64,000 bases of DNA. It comes from Wolfiporia cocos. Lineage: Eukaryota > Basidiomycota > Agaricomycetes > Polyporales > Phaeolaceae. Position 1 is the first letter of the stretch. Each line of letters starts with the position of its first letter. Shown here one piece after another: positions 1-12,233 of the stretch. Location: assembly GCA_029448655.1 (NCBI GenBank), contig JACCLO010000004.1, positions 1,550,001 to 1,614,000 of the forward strand. Reading direction: 5' to 3'. Below the pieces are notes generated by a model. That model saw only the letters and a list, made by a program, of their open reading frames with translations. It had not been told where the DNA came from and made no database searches. The position numbers and the translations under genes were made by a program.

Positions 1-591
1 CTAAGCTGCAAAGACTTTAGGGATTTTTCAATATTCAGTATGCATTAGAGAATATATCTTGTGTAGAGAGCAAGTCAAATAGATGACTTGCCTTAGTCTG
101 AGAAGTCAGCGTGCACTTTGAGGACTTAGTCATTCAGGACTCAGAATATACTGAGCATAGTTTCCTACATTTGAGAATGAGTATAAGACGTCTTGTTTGT
201 ACAACAAGGTCAAGCTAAAGAGCCTCAACAATAGTTACAGGAGTTTATATACTACGCCGAGTTTCAGTAGTCCTACCAGTCCCAGATGCCACTGATACTA
301 TCTATGTCATAGTATGAAACATATGATAGGTATGCAATGATGTATCCAGAATGATAGATAGCAATGATATGGTGGTTGAACGCCGTCTGTCAATCATGGA
401 ATGATAAATATGAAATGAGGGCAGAGTTGGATCTGCCAGTCTGAAACAAGTCTCATATGCTAGTACAACTGGGGTTGTGCCCAGTAGAGTCACAAGTAGC
501 CAGGGGGTTGGTTGTGCAACAAGTCCCTGTATTGTATTCACCCAATGGTGAGTTCTGTGAGCATTTGAAAAAAATAAAAATGACTGTTACA
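1..591 (-). repeat. Decayed LTR of the element-2 family, cut by the window edge
   Basis: Read on the minus strand this is a diverged copy of the 707-bp LTR found at 42279-42985 and 50618-51324. It ends at 585-591 with the TGTTACA-type terminus, and its other end runs off the window. Matching blocks include the stretch around 430-560 and the block around 190-330 with the TATA region. The differences are largely C-to-T and G-to-A: nearly every CpG of the intact LTR that I compared is TpG or CpA here. No internal retrotransposon sequence follows on its right, so it is a solo LTR or the edge of an element lying outside the window. Confidence 0.85.
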
Positions 592-711
592 TGGTGGAAG
601 AGTCGCTCCTGCTATAGTATGTGCAAGGGGGCCAAGTACAACTTTTATGGAGCAAATGTGGTTTAGCTGGATGACTGCACACCATACAGCAATACAGCAC
701 ATATACTCACC

Positions 712-1137
712 TGTCACAGTTTTCTAGGCATTCTCCTATTTTTTTTCTTGAATTTATACGAATATTCTATGACTTAATCTACAATAAGTCGTATTCAACG
801 TAGTTAGTACCCCTAACCACGAACCCATCATTCTTCTCGTACCTATGAGAACCTTTGAGCATATTCCATGACTACAGTCATTAGCTCAACATCAGCGGTC
901 TGGTCTTATCTAGATGCCCCACTGACAAACCATGTACGTTACCGCTTACGCAGCCCTTGTCGTTATTAGCACGACATATTAGCACACCATTATGGCACCA
1001 TCGGGTAGACACTGAGCATTACCGCTCAATGCACAGACCTCTAACATTAGGGCAGACAGGTTCTTAGGTAGTGCCCTACATGTATATATGCTGCACGATC
1101 TAAGGCTAAGACCTTAGAACAATTCATCTCTTTGACA
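712..1137 (+). repeat. LTR-like repeat, left member of an inverted pair
   Basis: It starts TGTCACAGTTTTCTAGG and ends CTTTGACA, so it has TG...CA ends like an LTR. A TATATAT stretch lies near 1083-1089. The reverse complement of 2985-3379 matches it over its whole length at roughly 70 percent by eye. Similarity continues past 1137 to about 1200 (and to about 2930 on the partner), so the repeated unit includes some sequence beyond the LTR-like part. No protein-coding remains were recognised next to it. Confidence 0.6.
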
Positions 1138-2984
1138 TGCTGCACTAGCTCTACTATCTACTGCTGCACACCTTTTCATCACTTCAACTTAGCAACTAAA
1201 AATATAAGTGAGTTTTGGGTCATCACCTCATCAAACATAATCTGTGGCCAGTCCAATTGGACATGCTCCTGGTGTGCTATTAGTGAGCAAGTAACACAGA
1301 ATACTCAATGTCATGTCATCTGCAAGTGGCCCCCTAGGCCCAATGTCCCTAAGGTCAGTACGAGGGGTACTCAGTCAAGTAAGACAAGACCAAGTAGTGG
1401 GGAGTCAATGAAGTTGAGAGTGCACACAAGATGGTGACAGAGTACACTGGGGGCAGAATGCCCAGTGTCAAGATTGATTGAGCTGAGGTTGTAAGACCTC
1501 AGCATTGTAGTATATATACATGGGGACCAGTACTAATGAGATCAGTACTTGCCGTAAAGGTGTGGTCTGTGCAATGCCCATGATATAAGGGGTAAGTCTC
1601 TAACTACCGGGCTGGTGGTAATCTAAGTGCTAACCATACAATCTAATCTAAGGGTCACATGACATACTGGTGCCGTAGTCCATGACAAAGTGGTTAACGT
1701 GTCAAACAGGGGGTCAAGGGGCCTGAGTTTGAGTCCTGGTGGATGGGCCTGATCCATGTTGCAGAAACTGTGACAGCAAGTGTGTGCCCTTGATGCTTCA
1801 TGCATTTTGAGGGGGAGTGAGTAAGGCTACCATGAAGTTTAGTGTGCCCCCTGTGGGAGCATGAACACATGCTTAAAATGTGACTCTCCAAGCAGGCAGC
1901 AGAGCGGATAAAGGAGAAGCATCATCTTGGGGCACGACACAAGAATGGGGAATGTGTGCACCTCTGTAGTCTGTATCTACAGACAGAAGTTATCAGAGAC
2001 AAGTGCTGGGCATGCATAAACTCACTGAACTTTGTTTCATTTGCTGTAATCTCCATGAAGCAACCAATCCCCTCCATGATCACCTTACCAGAGCCACACA
2101 TACCTTGGGAGATGGTGGAAGTATGAGGTAGAGATAAGAAAAATAGATGGACAACTTGAGACAGGACAGTACTTGTTCTATGACACAATTGAGTGACCGG
2201 CTCACATCAGCACTTGGGCTTGCCACTTCCAACAAAGTCAAAGCCCAGATTGCTGCCTTCTACCAGGCATTCCCAACAAATTTATACCCATCATATGCTA
2301 ATAAGTCTAGAATCTGGTTATTACCACTCTACCGCATGTTTGGGTTTGGCTGGAACTGTTATGTTTGGATGTTGGAACTGTCATGTGGAACACAAGGTGG
2401 TTAACCCCCTTGGCTAAAAGGGCACCAACGTTGTGGCTAGGTGACATTGCGGTTCCCAGTATATGAACCTTTCCTCCATTGCCAGATTGGATAACAGCTG
2501 TCTCACGGTTTCCGTCCCTTGTTACAACTGTAACAGGAACCCAACCAACAGCTGGGAAGTGGATGCACTGGTACGTTCAGGAAATAGCAGCCAAGCTTAC
2601 ATGACAAACATGGGGTTGAGCAGGACAATGGCAAGTGCTTTTGAGTTGGCTGCACCCAGGATCTCTGTGTGAAAGTATGATTGCAGCCCAGAGTACGGTA
2701 GGAAAAAAGATGCTTAACACAGATTGTATCATCTGTTCAAAATACAGGGCAAACAAGTCATCTACATGGTCAGCTCAGTACCATGGCTTTTCAAATTGAT
2801 GCTCACTCAAAACTTCTTGACTTGAGTCAACTTGCAGCTTTTTGACTTAACATCTGCTCAAGAAATGCTCAGATGCAGCTTCTATTAATTTGACCCAAAA
2901 CTCACTGTTTATATGATGCTTTCAGTTTGGCAAAGTAAGGCGAGTAAAAGGTGCAGCAGAGGGTTTAGCAAGCTAGTGCAGCAT
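1138..2984. other. Decayed repeat DNA between the inverted LTR-like pair
   Basis: No reading frame here looks like a gene; the open stretches are short and carry no recognisable motif. CpG is scarce, as in the flanking repeats. A tRNA-like fragment at 1676-1746 is listed separately. The block could be the remnant internal part of an element or unrelated DNA trapped between two insertions. Confidence 0.4.
1676..1746 (+). repeat. tRNA-like, possibly SINE-derived fragment
   Basis: TGGTTAACGTG near 1690-1702 fits an RNA polymerase III A box, and GAGTTTGAGTCC near 1725-1737 resembles a B box with changes from GGTTCGANTCC. The spacing is tRNA-like, but I could not fold a clean acceptor stem. It may be a tRNA-derived SINE or a decayed tRNA gene; a functional tRNA is unlikely. 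Confidence 0.25.
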
Positions 2985-3379
2985 GGTTGAAGAGACGAAT
3001 TGTTTTAAGGTCTTAGCCTTAGACATTGCAGCTTATATACATGTAGGGGACTAACTACAATCTACTTCCCCTAATGCTAAGAGGTCTGTGCACTGGGCAG
3101 TAATGCATGGCGTCAAATGTATGGTGCCATAATGGCGTGCTTAGAGGGCCATGTAAGCGGTCATGCGTATGGTGAGTCAGTGGCCATTAAGTGCTAAGGC
3201 GGGCCGCTGATGGGTCTGTAATGACTGTACTTCTAGTATGTTCTCGTAGATTTGAGAAGAACCATGGGCTCGTGGTTAGGGGCACTAACTACATTAGATA
3301 GGACTTGTTGTAGGACCAGTCATAGAAAATCACTATAAATTTGGGAAAAAAATAGGACAATGCCTAGAAAATTGTGACA
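2985..3379 (-). repeat. LTR-like repeat, right member of an inverted pair
   Basis: This is the minus-strand partner of 712-1137. Its 5' terminus (TGTCACAATTTTCTAGG on the minus strand) is at 3379, and the inner end near 2985 is eroded. Order and spacing of shared blocks are kept along the whole length. It is slightly shorter than its partner because of small deletions. Confidence 0.6.
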
Positions 3380-4373
3380 TAATTGAGGATATGTTGAATA
3401 TATTAACTAGTATGTATGGGTATGATGAAAGTCTTGGCATCAGTGATTGAACCGCCTGGACTCTTGGCATTTAGCTTGTGATATAAATGATTATCTCAAT
3501 ATATTTTCTGGTATTAACTGGTCTTTACAGGTAGACTAAGGATATGGCAGCTTTTCACTGGGGCTCAGTGCTCATTGATCTCATGAGCCACAAGCATTGG
3601 CTTGGCTTGGCTTCAGCTAGTGTGGCTCAGCTTGAGTCTCAGCTCAAGCCGAGCCAGTGGCAACACTACCTGCCACCCTATACACCTGCTTCTCCCTGTA
3701 CCATTGATATTGGACTTTCAAGTCATAATGAATGCTTCAGTATTTGAATGAAATTCATACATTAAGACCGAATTAATAGCGTTCTTGTGTTTGCCTATAT
3801 TCAATTGTTCCACTAATTGCACAAGATGTGAATATATGGGAGTAACAAATGCAACAGCAGAAAGTTATCGCAAACCCATGGAGTTGTAGATGGTGTTGGG
3901 TCCATCAGAAAAAGTAGAAATGCACTGTATCTCTGAGATGAGGACTCAAGAGTGCTCAGAGATGCATTCAGTGCATCTAGCTGGTTAGCCGTCAGTGACT
4001 GAATTTGGATCGAAAAATCGTGTGAATGACCTAACATATATACCCGCATTTCAAGGAGATGACTTATCCTATACCAGCAGATACTGTATCTAGCATATGA
4101 TATTGATATCCTACGTAATCGGTGTAATTAAGTAACTATGAATGCATAAAACCAAGATTCTACGATCAGTGTGCTCAGTGTTCAGTGTGACAGGAGCTTC
4201 CATCTTCAAAAACCAACTGAATATACAGGACCACAGTCAGAAGATATTGAGATGTGACCTAAGTATTACTGCTGTCCCTCCTCTGCACACTCTTCTGGAC
4301 AATTCCCTAACAATGTCAGGCTGTGGACATGTTGTAGCTCATGTGCCTCACTCAGCTGCATTAGGCACTTTGT
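3380..4373. other. No gene recognised
   Basis: AT-rich, CpG-poor sequence. Open frames are under about 100 codons and have no family resemblance, and no further repeat structure was recognised here. Confidence 0.4.
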
Positions 4374-4855
4374 CTGGGGATGGGCAACCCTGCCTGGAAA
4401 CTTGTCCATGGGCACTGATCTCAGTGTCATTGGACTTTGATTTTTATTAACCTAAAGCGGCCACTTGGGTGTCAATATCACGATTGCTCTGCCATCAGCA
4501 CTGGTATTGGCCTTGTCAATGGATGCAGCTAGAGTGATACTTTACAATACAGATGCTATAGTAGTACTCTGTGTATTTTGCTATGTGGGTAAATGGCTGT
4601 TTTGTGTTAGACAGTGCATTAGCAACATTTATATATTTACCCACATAGCAAAATACACAGAGTACTACTATAGCATCTGTATTGTAAAGTATCACTCTAG
4701 CTGCATCCATTGACAAGGCCAATACCAGTGGTGATGGCAGAGCAATCGTGATATTGACACCCAAGTGGCTGCTTTAGGTTTAAAAAAATCAAAGTCCAAT
4801 GACACTGAGATCAGTGCCCATGGACAGGTTTCCAGGCAGGGTTGCCCATCCCCAG
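4374..4855. repeat. Near-perfect inverted repeat: 221-bp arms, 40-bp spacer
   Basis: 4374-4594 and 4635-4855 are reverse complements of each other over 221 bp, with about five mismatches and no length change. The 40-bp spacer is 4595-4634. The transcribed structure would be a long hairpin. Both arms show the same apparent open frame because of the symmetry, so those frames are not evidence for a gene. No target duplication was seen at the outer ends. It could be a fold-back element, a recent inverted duplication, or an assembly or template-switch artefact. Confidence 0.9.
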
Positions 4856-4965
4856 TTGTAGTAGAGTAAAGGGTGGGCATTGGCCCGGGCATTGAGGTCA
4901 AAGGCGGGTGCAGGGGGCAACATCACAAACCCCTGGGGGCATCTAATGTCTTCAATGGTGGACGA

Positions 4966-5232
4966 TTAGGAGTTTTGGACAGTAGTTGAAGGGAAAAGAT
5001 CGGGGGGTGGTTGCCTAGGCTCCCGGCAGGTCCATCCGGGTGTGCTCTCGATGGGGTAAAGCGAGAGAGGATGATACATAGGAGGGACGGAAGTAGGAGG
5101 ACAAGAAATTCGGTCCTCAAGGGTCGCGGTGTAGCAGACAAGGACAAGGGCCCCGGCGATAACTAAGCACTGGGAAGATGGTGGTGGTTCGTGGTCAAGA
5201 GGAGCCTGTGTCGAAGCAGGCAGCTCGTTCAT
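4966..5232 (-). CDS. Possible small gene or exon with one hydrophobic segment
   Basis: An 88-codon frame starts with ATG at 5232 and ends with TAA at 4966. It has a hydrophobic stretch (CLVIAGALVLVCYTATL) followed by a Pro/Ser-rich tail. Base composition is more GC-rich than the DNA around it, which is why it is listed. No family was recognised, and it may be a fragment of a decayed membrane-protein gene or chance. Confidence 0.2.
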   Translation of the reverse strand: MNELPASTQAPLDHEPPPSSQCLVIAGALVLVCYTATLEDRISCPPTSVPPMYHPLSLYPIESTPGWTCREPRQPPPDLFPSTTVQNS

Positions 5233-6800
5233 TATGATAGAGGCTGATAGAGGCTTTACGATGTGGGGCGTCATACCCCACTTAGTGTCAGATCTAGTTT
5301 GAATGCAATACTTGATCGCTCCAGCTTAATAGTTAAGCTACGCATCGGATTGATACAACATGGTGTCGAATCTCGATTACTGAGGGTAAAACATGTCGCA
5401 GAGATTCTCGAAATACATCGTTTGGGCGTGACAAACTATGGATGCATTCTCAGTCTTAGGAGTCGCGCACTCATGACCGTATGATTCTATCTCTAGTATA
5501 TATATATGCGACTTTCCGCTTGCTCTACAAATACAAGGAGGACTACAGTCATCAATAGCGCCTATTAAACACTCTATCAGCACCACATCAGTGAAGTTGT
5601 TGCATGGTGTGTCTTAGGTACTGTATCATACATAGGGTCAATTTGTCAGACCGAGATTCAGATGCTAGAGGACTGAGTAGGATGTTACTTGATTAAAACC
5701 AAGCTGAGGATCAGACTTGGAGGGTTTCTACTATATATACATGAATCTGTGTGTGTACCTATGTATCTCACATACCTGTAATGGTTTAGTGGTGTCTGGG
5801 TAGTGAAATAGGGTTAATAGACTTCGTTAGACCTTTGTCAAGGGTTTTTGTGAACTGTGACATGTGTGATATGGCTGAGGATCTGTGAAGTGTGGTAACC
5901 ATGTGTGTCTACTGATCCCTGAATTGTAATTGAGTTAGAGTTGTATGAATACTTCCTTGAATGTATAGGTGGTTCTGGTATTCTCAGGGATGCTTCTGTG
6001 AAGTATGAACTAATGAAAGAAGCGAACTTAATCTCTGTGTGGCTTTTGACCAAATATATCTCTGGTAGATCAGGAGTTTGTTAAACCTTGTATTTAAGTG
6101 TCGCCTCATTGTAACCTTGTGGTACTGGGGTTATTAGAATGTTTCCTAGTGCTTCTGGTGTGTTGTGATAGTGGTATGGAATTTATTGGTTCGTCTTCTT
6201 GGGGCTTCTGTGATAATGATATTTATCGGTGTTATTGCTTTAAGGATTTCATTGGAGGGTTTTGGATGGAACTGGATTGTCTTTGGATCGAACCGTCTGA
6301 GATGTGAGTTGGTCTTGAATTTATTATGACTGGTTCTTGAAATCCTGACACAATTACAGCCCATGGCTCCCTATGTGGAACAATTTTTACCAACCAACCT
6401 TTCATTCCTTGCGTCTGCTATCGATATACAAATCCTACTCAGCGATCGCACACACATGTCTGGATTCACTGTTTTGGATACTTCAGGTGCGCCACAATTG
6501 TAAGATTCTCGAGCTTTATATCTACAGACGACAATACACTGAAGAAAAAGTATTATAGCAGGAAGTCTGGCATCAAGTGGTATTTTAAGTGTAGCTAGCG
6601 AATGATCACTCGCAGGGGAGCATGGTCGTGCTCTGCAATCTATGACGTGGGAGATTCACGAGATATATATTCGTGTCTCTAGTGTGTCTCAGTATCAACC
6701 GAGGAACCGAGCAGGGTAGCAATCAGTTTCTGGCTTTCAGTGGTGCGAGGCGTAATGCCACAGCTGAATGGCCCAGCGTGACTAAGGTATAAGGTATAAA
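5233..6800. other. No gene recognised
   Basis: Several short open frames occur on both strands, none with a motif, intron structure or composition that supports coding. The right end is the 3' flank of the P450 gene. Confidence 0.4.
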
Positions 6801-8787
6801 TCAGTCATGAGCACTCCAACCTTCCGTGTGATTACAGTTCACAAACCTGACGACTGCTCCATCGTATTCGACTTCGTTAGGAAGTGATTGTCTTTGAAGA
6901 TCGGTGAAGCAAATGCTGAGAGTCGATAGAGCTAATACAGCTACAATGTACAATGAGTCTTCCGCGAGCATCTGTCCGGGACAAATACTGATGCAAGCTG
7001 CATTAGTACTGGCAACGCACAGGGTGATGGGTTTGAGACTTACCGCCTGCCGTATCCGAAGACAAACTTCCTCGGATTAGGGTTTAATCCATTATCTTTT
7101 GTCTGCAGGTATCTATCGGGTATGACCTCGAAGGGATCTGGATACAACGCCGGATCGTGAAGAATGGCCCTTATGATAGTAGAAGTGAGGTCAGTATAGT
7201 AAGCACGAAACATTAGTAAGACTTGCCAGCTATTTCCAATTACTGTGGCACCCGCGGGGATGCGGAAGCCCTTGTAGACATCGTCTTCCATCACCTTGTG
7301 TGGTACTCCTTTAAAGTCGAAAAATCAAGTTAGATAACGAGTGTGTGATATAAAGATAATAGTACCAGTCGGCCCTACTGGGTTCCATCTGTGAACCTCT
7401 TTGATGAGGGCGTCGATATACGGCAACCGTTGTCGGTCGGCAAACGTAGGTAAATGTCCTGGTGTCACAACACCATCGAGTTCTGTCTGAGCTTTCCGCT
7501 GCAACTCTGGATAAAGGCACATGATCAAGAAGAACGACTCGATTGCGGAAACGGTCGTATCAGCTGCACCTGGGTTTTAAGCGAATGGTAAGTGAAATTA
7601 AACATGTTCACTGTGGGACTCACCAGCATAGAAAGTGTTGGTGACATCTCTGAATAACATGTCTTCATCGTGGGTTCTGTTAGGGTTATTCTCAAGCAAC
7701 TCTGCGACTAGAGAAGGAGAGGCTGTGCCACGAGCCTGACACTTCTAGTCAGCAAGCACCGAGCTAGCGAAGGTAGGTTGACACGTATACCAGCTGCTCT
7801 TTCACCATATTGAAGGCCTCATCTCGAGCTCTTAGGCGAGTATGGAGGCGTTCTTTGACAATAGCTCTATATCCAGTCCCTGGACACCAATCCGGAAGAT
7901 ACTTCACTTAAATGCTATTGCATGAGTCTCTGAACCGTGTGTAAAATATATCATACTCACTAATTGGCAAGCTATCTTCCAGAAAGGCCCCTGGAAGAAC
8001 GGACTCGGAGAAGTCGTTGTCCATTTGCTCAGCAAGTTTAACCAGGGGGTCGTTGACGTCTTGCACGTCTATGCCGTGGGTTATTTGGAAGGCAACACTC
8101 GCAACAAACCTATTCTAGGATCACCATCTATGTACTGAAAGAGTGACCGAGAAGGACCAACCAGCGTATCGTGGTTCGGAAATCGGCTGGTGCAGCCAGC
8201 AATCTAAACATCAAATTAATTGCTTTGGCCTCTAGCACAGCGTGTAGCTCTGGTGCTCGACGAGGATGGAGGAAGTTGAGCATAATACGCCGACTGTCCC
8301 TGTGATATGAACCATATGGTGCCAACGTTGTGATGCGGGAATACCCAATTCTGGCCAACCTATCAGCTTCATACTCCACATCGACGACAAAAACATACAC
8401 TTCCCCAGCCAGCGGTATCACCGGGCGATCAGAGTATATATTACTTCTTTTCTCCAGTAAATCATTGATTGCCTCCGCGGAGCTCAGAACAATCAACGGT
8501 TTTCCGACAATAGAAATGTGCATGACATCTCCTGGAGGCTATGTTCACCTTTTATAGCAAGGGATTGCAAAGACACATTGCTTACCATATTTCTTCGACC
8601 AGTCAGTGAAAGTCAACCAGGCCCTTTTAGGAGGAATTGAGAATACACTCCCTAAGAACGGTATGCCTCCAGGACCCGGCGGGAGCTGATGCTCGTTGAT
8701 GAAGGCTTGTGTATTTCTGCGGACAACTACAGCGATAGTTGTAAGGGCAAGGAGTGTCCAAACGGCAACATCGTAGGAGAAAGACAT
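6801..8787 (-). CDS. Cytochrome P450 monooxygenase
   Basis: A heme-thiolate monooxygenase, probably anchored in the ER membrane. The first exon (ATG at 8787) has an N-terminal hydrophobic helix, then a Pro-rich hinge [12 protein letters not shown]. The I-helix motif AGAADTT spans the exon junction near 7570-7620; the K-helix E-V-H-R is near 7390; a PDRYL motif is near 7110. The heme loop FGYGRR/ICPGQ is completed across the last intron: the donor lies just after the GRR codons near 7033 and the cysteine exon follows near 6985. The stop is at 6801-6803. At least seven exons with short introns. The first intron is about 8530-8586. The junction near 8100-8160 did not give a clean GT-AG join in frame. 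Substrate unknown; no pathway genes adjoin it. Confidence 0.88.
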
Positions 8788-11472
8788 CTGGGAACTAATG
8801 GTGACATGGAGGGGAAATAGAAATAATGACCACCATTTATACACTATGGGCGTTGCGCTATTAAAATAGCTGAATGAATCTCATTGAATGTCGAGACTCA
8901 AAGCGGCATGTTGCCACTGAAACCTCAGCATACGTACCCTGATGCAGAATAGGATGTCTGATTAAGTGCATACCGTCGGGGTGCATTTGAAAAGCCTATG
9001 AGGATGAGATGATACATTCTCGTGGGGATGTTACTCCAGATGGGGCAACCTTGTAGAGAGATCTAACATTCCCAACAACTGAAACATTGCTCTAACAATT
9101 ACTAGTCACTCACATACAATCACCTGATAAAATTGCATCGTATCGAGCCGGCCACTGTAATGTTGACCATCCCATATAGGCTAAAGTCTTCACGCATGAT
9201 CACTACTACATTCCAACCGACTCCATTACAATGTTTTGGGCTTGAACTGTCAGTGCTGCTGCGCTAAGTTAGCTCAGAATTAGCAGAAGTCATGAAGCCT
9301 AACCAGCGCTATATGCCGAGCTATTGTATAAAGGCCAAGGCGTCTCCTTTGCTTCATCATTCCTTTCGGCCAAAACTTAAGATTTAACAACTTGAGTCAA
9401 CAGAGCGGATGAGATGGGGCAGGCTCAGCTCACCTGATCGAATGCATGACGCAGGGACGGTGCGTACTAATACATTACTGCGTTTCACTCCATTCTTCTT
9501 GCGGTGTGCTTGCTTGCCTTTAAATGAGAAGTGTTTACTGGATGCACACAAAAATGAGAGCACTCAGTTGATACCTTCATATATCAGATGCTGACGGCAG
9601 TGGTTATTGTACAACCACGACTCCAATACCCCGAGATTGTCAGTCCACAGAATAGAATTACAGCACCTGTGATTGGGTCACATTTCCCATCGATCCGCTA
9701 ATAGGAACGGCTTATCGATTTCGAATATCTACGGGCAATGCACTAACAACACATCTCAGTGAGGAGATAAATAATGATTATGCTTGTAATATGCGTTACC
9801 AGTAGATAATGAAGTCGAGGAAGGTGAACGGCATTGGTACAGCCATGAGAGAAGTCGATCTGCAACCGATAACAATCGCTATGGTGCCGTCCTGATGTCC
9901 TTTACCGCTAATCTTGCGGCACGTATCTGCTGAGTTTCGATATGAAAGCACACCAGACTATTCATGAAAGTCCTGCTAGCAAACTCTATGTATGAATCCC
10001 TGACATGGAAAGTATGTCGGCGAGGATGAAGCCCCGCGCGCTTACTCCCACTCTGTAACACTAAAACTAAAATTCAAAAATAAAACTAAACATGATCCAC
10101 GTGCCGTGACATGTGCAGTAACGCACACTATCGTATTCGTTCTCGCCAAGGTCCGGTTTGACCTAGTTGGAATCTCTGATTATTCCTCGATGATTATGGA
10201 GTCCTAAACAGTTAGATTAGCAGAGGAATATCTGCCTCATGCGTGCTCCCACTAACAAAATAGCAGTGACTCTTGACTGACTCGGTATCAATGCGACTTT
10301 TTTTTCTTTAATGCTAGGAGATGTTCCCGTTCTGGCGGTAGGTCAGCTCTGAAGTCACTGGCATGAAACTGTCCCATGATGAGAAGCTTAAGGTTGCGGA
10401 CGCTGTTAGCCGTTGTCACCGTACCTATGACAAAGATAATAGACAGCAATAAACAATTACGTTCCGAGGTAGTGAGAACAGCTGTATCGCGAGTGCAAAG
10501 GCCTGATACGCGCATCTGCCAAAGGAACCTACAGGCTATGGCATAATGTTTTCCAACTGCCAAATCTGAGAGATGCCATGTTACGACACTCCTATACTTC
10601 GGTGCTGTGGCCAACTCTGAGTGCCCCCTACTGACTCATATTCCGGGGTTCCGACTGAAACGCGGACAATGTCAGATGTTCTACCCTCCAGCGTTGATAC
10701 CGGATAAATGTGGAGCTCTCCAGCGATTGCAAGGCTTCCATCCGAGACCGCGGCTCTGTTCCTGACATGTTGGTGGATACATGAACCTCCACCCCAATCA
10801 GTCGGAAGGTGGAAATAGGTACAAAATGAGGCGCACCATTTGATTGTTTCAATGGTGGAACAATATGGGATGGTAGGTCACTCGAGCCTGCTAACGAATA
10901 TTATCAAATTAAAAAGAAGTTACCGTCAATATCATGCTAGAGTTACGACCTTCAACTCTGCGTTCAAATGTAGTCTATGCAGTGAGTAGTTCATTCGATG
11001 GGCTCATGATGTCTTGCATGCGTCATGCTAAGCTCTCCTAGCGAGCGGTGGTACTTGGTATGGTTAAGTCGTGCGCTCAACTGCGTAGGTGGAAAGCATG
11101 AGGTCAAACACTAGCACTAGCTATCCGAATTAAACGCTCGTGCGTGCGTTTGCCGCAGTTGTTAGTGAGACATTGAGTAAATTATGTCAATGCTAGTCAT
11201 ACAGTCAGCTAATATTTGCCCTAAGCGTGCTATGATACAGTCATAGAAGTGGAATGCAACACCATAATACGTCATGATTGAGTGATGAATTGTCGTGTCA
11301 CGTCGTAGCAGCGAGGACAGCAGTCATCTGATACAATGTCCTCTGCAGTATGGCGCAGGCAAGATGCTGTATCTTGTCCAGACATCTAAGTTTCAGTTGG
11401 AGGGAACAGGTGATGATGAGGCGGTTACTCACTACTCACTGTCCAGCAGGTCAGCTGATCAACAGCGTACGA
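8788..11472. other. No gene recognised
   Basis: Intergenic DNA upstream of the P450 and downstream of the minus-strand family gene at 11473. Short open frames near 9879-10061 and 10288-10852 (minus strand) have no recognisable domain. They could be fragments, but I cannot support a gene. Confidence 0.4.
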
Positions 11473-12233
11473 TCAGATTTGATCTATTTCAAAGACAGGC
11501 TGTATGCTGCTCTTCGATACTTGCCGTAGTGCCACAAGTACGATTCGCTGCAGTTCAATTTGTCCGGAACCGAGTTGCCACTCCATATCAAAGCAGGGCT
11601 CAAGTTGGTAAGTCTGCTCATATGTCAGAGGTTGCGTCTATGACTCGTAGTATGCTTATGAAATGAAGTACCTGATAAAAGCGTGCTGTTTCTCGAGCGG
11701 CTGCTTTCGCCAATTGCTCCAATGTTAAAGGCGATCGACCTTGACCTGTCTTAATATGGAATTGATGAGTGTACTCCGTCAGGTATCCAGGCCACTGAGT
11801 CCGTGAATGCATTAGTCATCGGTGGATATTCACTGTTAGCATTTAGACATACTAAAACTCGAAAAGACGCCTTAGGCCCGGACACGTGTGTAAAGGTGGG
11901 TTCGTATCGGCATTGTAGACCATCGAGCCTTCCAGCCATGGCATCCGTAACGCGCACTCCAGATACTCCGTGAACAGAAAGTTCAACTGCATAGTTGAGG
12001 AACCGTCCCGATCTGGACTCATAAGCCCGCTGCGGGACCATTCTTCTGCTCCTTCGCTGATTTAAGCAGGATATAATTTCAGGAGAGAGATACTTTCTGC
12101 ATGGTTCAAAACGCACATGTACATTCCAAGAAGCCAGCTCGGAATATCCGCTGATCGGAACGCCGTTCAGCGCGCTCGGATAGATCCATGAGTGGCTCTC
12201 GGACAGATGATACATCCGGCGTTCGAATGACAT
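11473..12233 (-). CDS. Member A of a seven-copy gene family of unknown function
   Basis: Four exons on the minus strand, ATG at 12231-12233, stop at 11473-11475. The opening residues MSFERRMYHLSESHSWI match member D at 52229. The second exon ends with GPKASFRVL, the third starts WPGYLTEYTHQF and ends in an amphipathic helix (LEQLAKAAARETARFYQ), and the last carries a W-x-L-G turn and ends SKSSIQPVFEIDQI. The last exon lies near 11473-11620. It is closest to member D by eye. No enzyme motif, signal peptide or membrane segment is visible. Function unknown. Confidence 0.72.

Noticed and set aside
4465..4764. Two almost identical open frames on opposite strands
   Set aside because: They are a by-product of the 221-bp inverted repeat, not two genes.
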